Under the pieces are notes generated by a model. It made no database searches. It saw only the letters and a program-made list of their open reading frames with translations, and was not told where the DNA came from. This document shows, piece by piece, positions 6,616 through 7,909 of a stretch of 7,909 nt of DNA. The stretch is from Chloroflexota bacterium (lineage in GTDB: Bacteria; Chloroflexota; Anaerolineae; Anaerolineales; UBA4823). The translations under genes were made by a program, and so were the position numbers. The stretch is from contig JAUWLJ010000082.1 of NCBI GenBank assembly GCA_030613705.1, forward strand, positions 1 through 7,909, given 5' to 3'. Numbering within the stretch: position 1 is the stretch's first letter; each line of letters begins with the position of its first letter.

Positions 6616-7575
6616 TTACAGCTCGATTAGTGTTCCGGTCTCTCCGTTTAAAGCACGACCAATGTTTTCAGGATTTGTGACGATAGCCTGCTTGCCACCT
6701 GACTCCAGAAACCAGACAATTGCTTGCATCTTTGGTTCCATTGACCCTTTGGCGAAATGAGTGCCTTCAGCCAGATATTTCTTAACCTCTGCTAGCGTCA
6801 TATGGCTCACCCATTCTTGATTGGGTTTCCCAAAGTTAATGGCAACTTTTTCGACCGCAGTTGAAATCAGCAACAGATCAGCCTTGAGTAATTGGGCCAA
6901 CAAGCTGCTGGCGAAATCTTTGTCAATCACTGCCGCCGTTCCCTTGAACTGGCGCTCACCAAGATCGATCACCGGGATGCCCCCACCCCCTACCGCGATC
7001 ACGATCACTCCTGTATCAACCAGGGCTTTAATAGGCTCGAACTCGACAACCTCGACCGGGAGCGGTGAAGCGACAACCCGCCGCCAACCGCGTCCAGCAT
7101 CCTCGACAACCTCCCAGCCCATATCTTCTGCCCGGCCTTGGGCCTCAGCCTGGTCCATAAATCCACCGATTGGTTTGGATGGTTTTTTAAATGCAGGATC
7201 ATTCCGATCGACGAGAACCTGTGTAATGACCGTGGCAACTGGTTTATTCACCCCACGTTGGCGGAGCTCATTTTGAAGATTCTGCTGCAGCGCGTAGCCG
7301 ATAGCCCCCTGGGAATCAGCACCACACACATCCAGCGGGAGCTCATGCATTCCTTCTACTTTGTGGGCGATCTCTGATCGGCGCAGGATGAAGCCTACCT
7401 GCGGTCCATTGCCATGCCCGATGACTACATCCCAACCATCTTCGGCCATTGCGGCCATGTGTTGGGCGGTCTCCTTGGCAGCATCGTATTGATCTTCGAC
7501 AGTCTGATGCTGCTTATCCTTGATTAATGAGTTGCCGCCAATTGCGACAACGGCAATCTTGCGCTCTGTCATCAT
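6616..7575 (-). CDS. arcC: Carbamate kinase
   Basis: Cytoplasmic amino-acid-kinase-fold enzyme that catalyses ATP + carbamate = ADP + carbamoyl phosphate. In catabolic operons it runs toward ATP formation. Length of 319 residues is typical (about 310). Motifs in order: VVAIGGNSL (9-17), GHGNGPQVG (53-61), LDVCGADSQGAIGY (81-94), PVATVITQVLVD (112-123), WRRVVASPLP (164-173), VIAVGGGGIPV (192-202), AVIDKDFASSLLA (215-227) and FAKGSMEPKM (274-283). All expected nucleotide- and substrate-binding elements are present, so the enzyme looks intact. The start codon follows the carbamoyltransferase stop by one base. Two adjacent ATGs (7575 and 7572) are possible; GAGGTGAG overlaps the upstream stop and is better spaced for 7572. 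Arginine-deiminase, allantoin and purine pathways all use such a kinase; which one applies here depends on the upstream enzyme. Confidence 0.96.
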   Translation of the reverse strand: MMTERKIAVVAIGGNSLIKDKQHQTVEDQYDAAKETAQHMAAMAEDGWDVVIGHGNGPQVGFILRRSEIAHKVEGMHELPLDVCGADSQGAIGYALQQNLQNELRQRGVNKPVATVITQVLVDRNDPAFKKPSKPIGGFMDQAEAQGRAEDMGWEVVEDAGRGWRRVVASPLPVEVVEFEPIKALVDTGVIVIAVGGGGIPVIDLGERQFKGTAAVIDKDFASSLLAQLLKADLLLISTAVEKVAINFGKPNQEWVSHMTLAEVKKYLAEGTHFAKGSMEPKMQAIVWFLESGGKQAIVTNPENIGRALNGETGTLIEL

Positions 7576-7583
7576 CTCACCTC
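7576..7583 (-). promoter_or_regulatory. Ribosome binding site overlapping the upstream stop codon
   Basis: GAGGTGAG on the minus strand spans the TGA stop of the carbamoyltransferase (7577-7579). The AGG is 4 bases from ATG 7575 and 7 from ATG 7572. The arrangement implies translational coupling of the two enzymes. Confidence 0.7.
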
Positions 7584-7909
7584 ATCGTTAAAGCCATAAC
7601 GGCTTTTTGTACGTGCAATCTATTCTCGGCCTCATCAAAAACGACCGAGTTCGGACCATCCATCACCCCATCAGTGACTTCAACATTGCGGTCTGCTGGT
7701 AGCGGATGCATATAGATAGCATCCGGTTTCGCCAATGCCATCTTGCGCTCATCGGTATTCCAGTGCTTAAATTTTTGGATGATCCGGGCGCCTTCATCTG
7801 CATCCGCTGCATGGACCATCGCCCCCCAAGAGTTGGCGTAGACGATATCCGCATCGTTGAAAGCTACTTCCATGTCCTCGCCCACCTCAAACCCGCCTCC
7901 GCACTTGCG
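7577..7909 (-). CDS. Carbamoyltransferase of the acetyl/succinylornithine-like branch (C-terminal 110 residues; 5' end outside window)
   Basis: The frame is open from the right edge to TGA at 7577-7579; a GTG at 7885 is internal, not a start. It is the ornithine-binding half of a transcarbamylase, an enzyme that moves the carbamoyl group between phosphate and an amine. Seen motifs: DADIVYANSWGAM, DERKMALAKPDA, MHPLPADRNVEVTD, and the C-terminal DEAENRLHVQKAVMAL. The last three align by eye with N-acetylornithine carbamoyltransferase of Xanthomonas as I recall it, including the AENRLHVQKA helix. Unlike ornithine enzymes, the H-C-L-P motif is H-P-L-P, as in aspartate carbamoyltransferase, and the following LPAD resembles YgeW. 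Because a carbamate kinase follows immediately, a catabolic, carbamoyl-phosphate-forming direction is likely. Acceptor unknown: acetylornithine, ornithine and aspartate are all questionable given these residues. A knotted fold is inferred from the family only. Confidence 0.88.
   Translation of the reverse strand, partial: RKCGGGFEVGEDMEVAFNDADIVYANSWGAMVHAADADEGARIIQKFKHWNTDERKMALAKPDAIYMHPLPADRNVEVTDGVMDGPNSVVFDEAENRLHVQKAVMALTMR

Noticed and set aside
6821..7276. Plus-strand open frame of 151 codons opposite carbamate kinase
   Set aside because: The minus-strand frame carries every carbamate kinase motif. The plus frame is low-complexity Ser/Thr/Pro-rich with no recognisable domain, typical of an antisense shadow.
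7577..7885. A short 102-residue carbamoyltransferase-like gene starting at GTG 7885
   Set aside because: The frame stays open to the window edge with residues (GGGFE) that continue the family alignment, so this is the C-terminus of a full-length gene rather than a small gene.

Overview
The window reads as one accessory or catabolic operon, with every real gene on the minus strand (transcribed right to left). In order of transcription it holds: the 3' end of a carbamoyltransferase gene; a carbamate kinase; a double-domain ABC ATPase; four inner-membrane permeases in the order P-type, Q-type, P-type, Q-type; and the 5' part of a BMP-family (Bmp/PnrA/Med) substrate-binding lipoprotein that runs off the left edge. 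No plus-strand gene, tRNA, rRNA, CRISPR array or mobile element was found.

Organism: a bacterium that anchors its binding protein as a lipoprotein, with moderate GC. The binding protein has a lipobox (S-A-C) followed by a Pro/Glu/Thr-rich acidic linker. That style, the BMP-type transporter and the carbamate kinase suggest an anaerobic Chloroflexota (Anaerolineae-like) member. This is an inference from style only; a firmicute or spirochaete is not excluded.

Layout: 7577-7909 carbamoyltransferase C-terminus, closest in my reading to the N-acetylornithine/N-succinylornithine branch but with altered substrate-binding residues. 6616-7575 carbamate kinase, one base downstream of it and translationally coupled. 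6498-6615 an AT-rich gap with a 10-bp inverted repeat. 5034-6497 ATPase. 953-5037 four permeases, mostly overlapping or nearly touching. 817-952 an AT-rich gap containing a perfect Shine-Dalgarno complement with no obvious gene. 1-816 binding protein.

How the genes may work together: the lipoprotein captures a nucleoside-like or other N-rich solute and the ATPase drives its import through one or both permease pairs. Unseen enzymes would turn the solute into a carbamoylated (ureido) intermediate. The carbamoyltransferase would run phosphorolytically to give carbamoyl phosphate, and carbamate kinase would use that to make ATP from ADP, releasing ammonia and CO2. The same pairing of carbamoyltransferase and carbamate kinase is known from arginine, agmatine, allantoin and anaerobic purine catabolism. 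The substrate here cannot be fixed from this window. The two most unusual points are the doubled permease set served by one ATPase and the non-standard active-site residues of the carbamoyltransferase.
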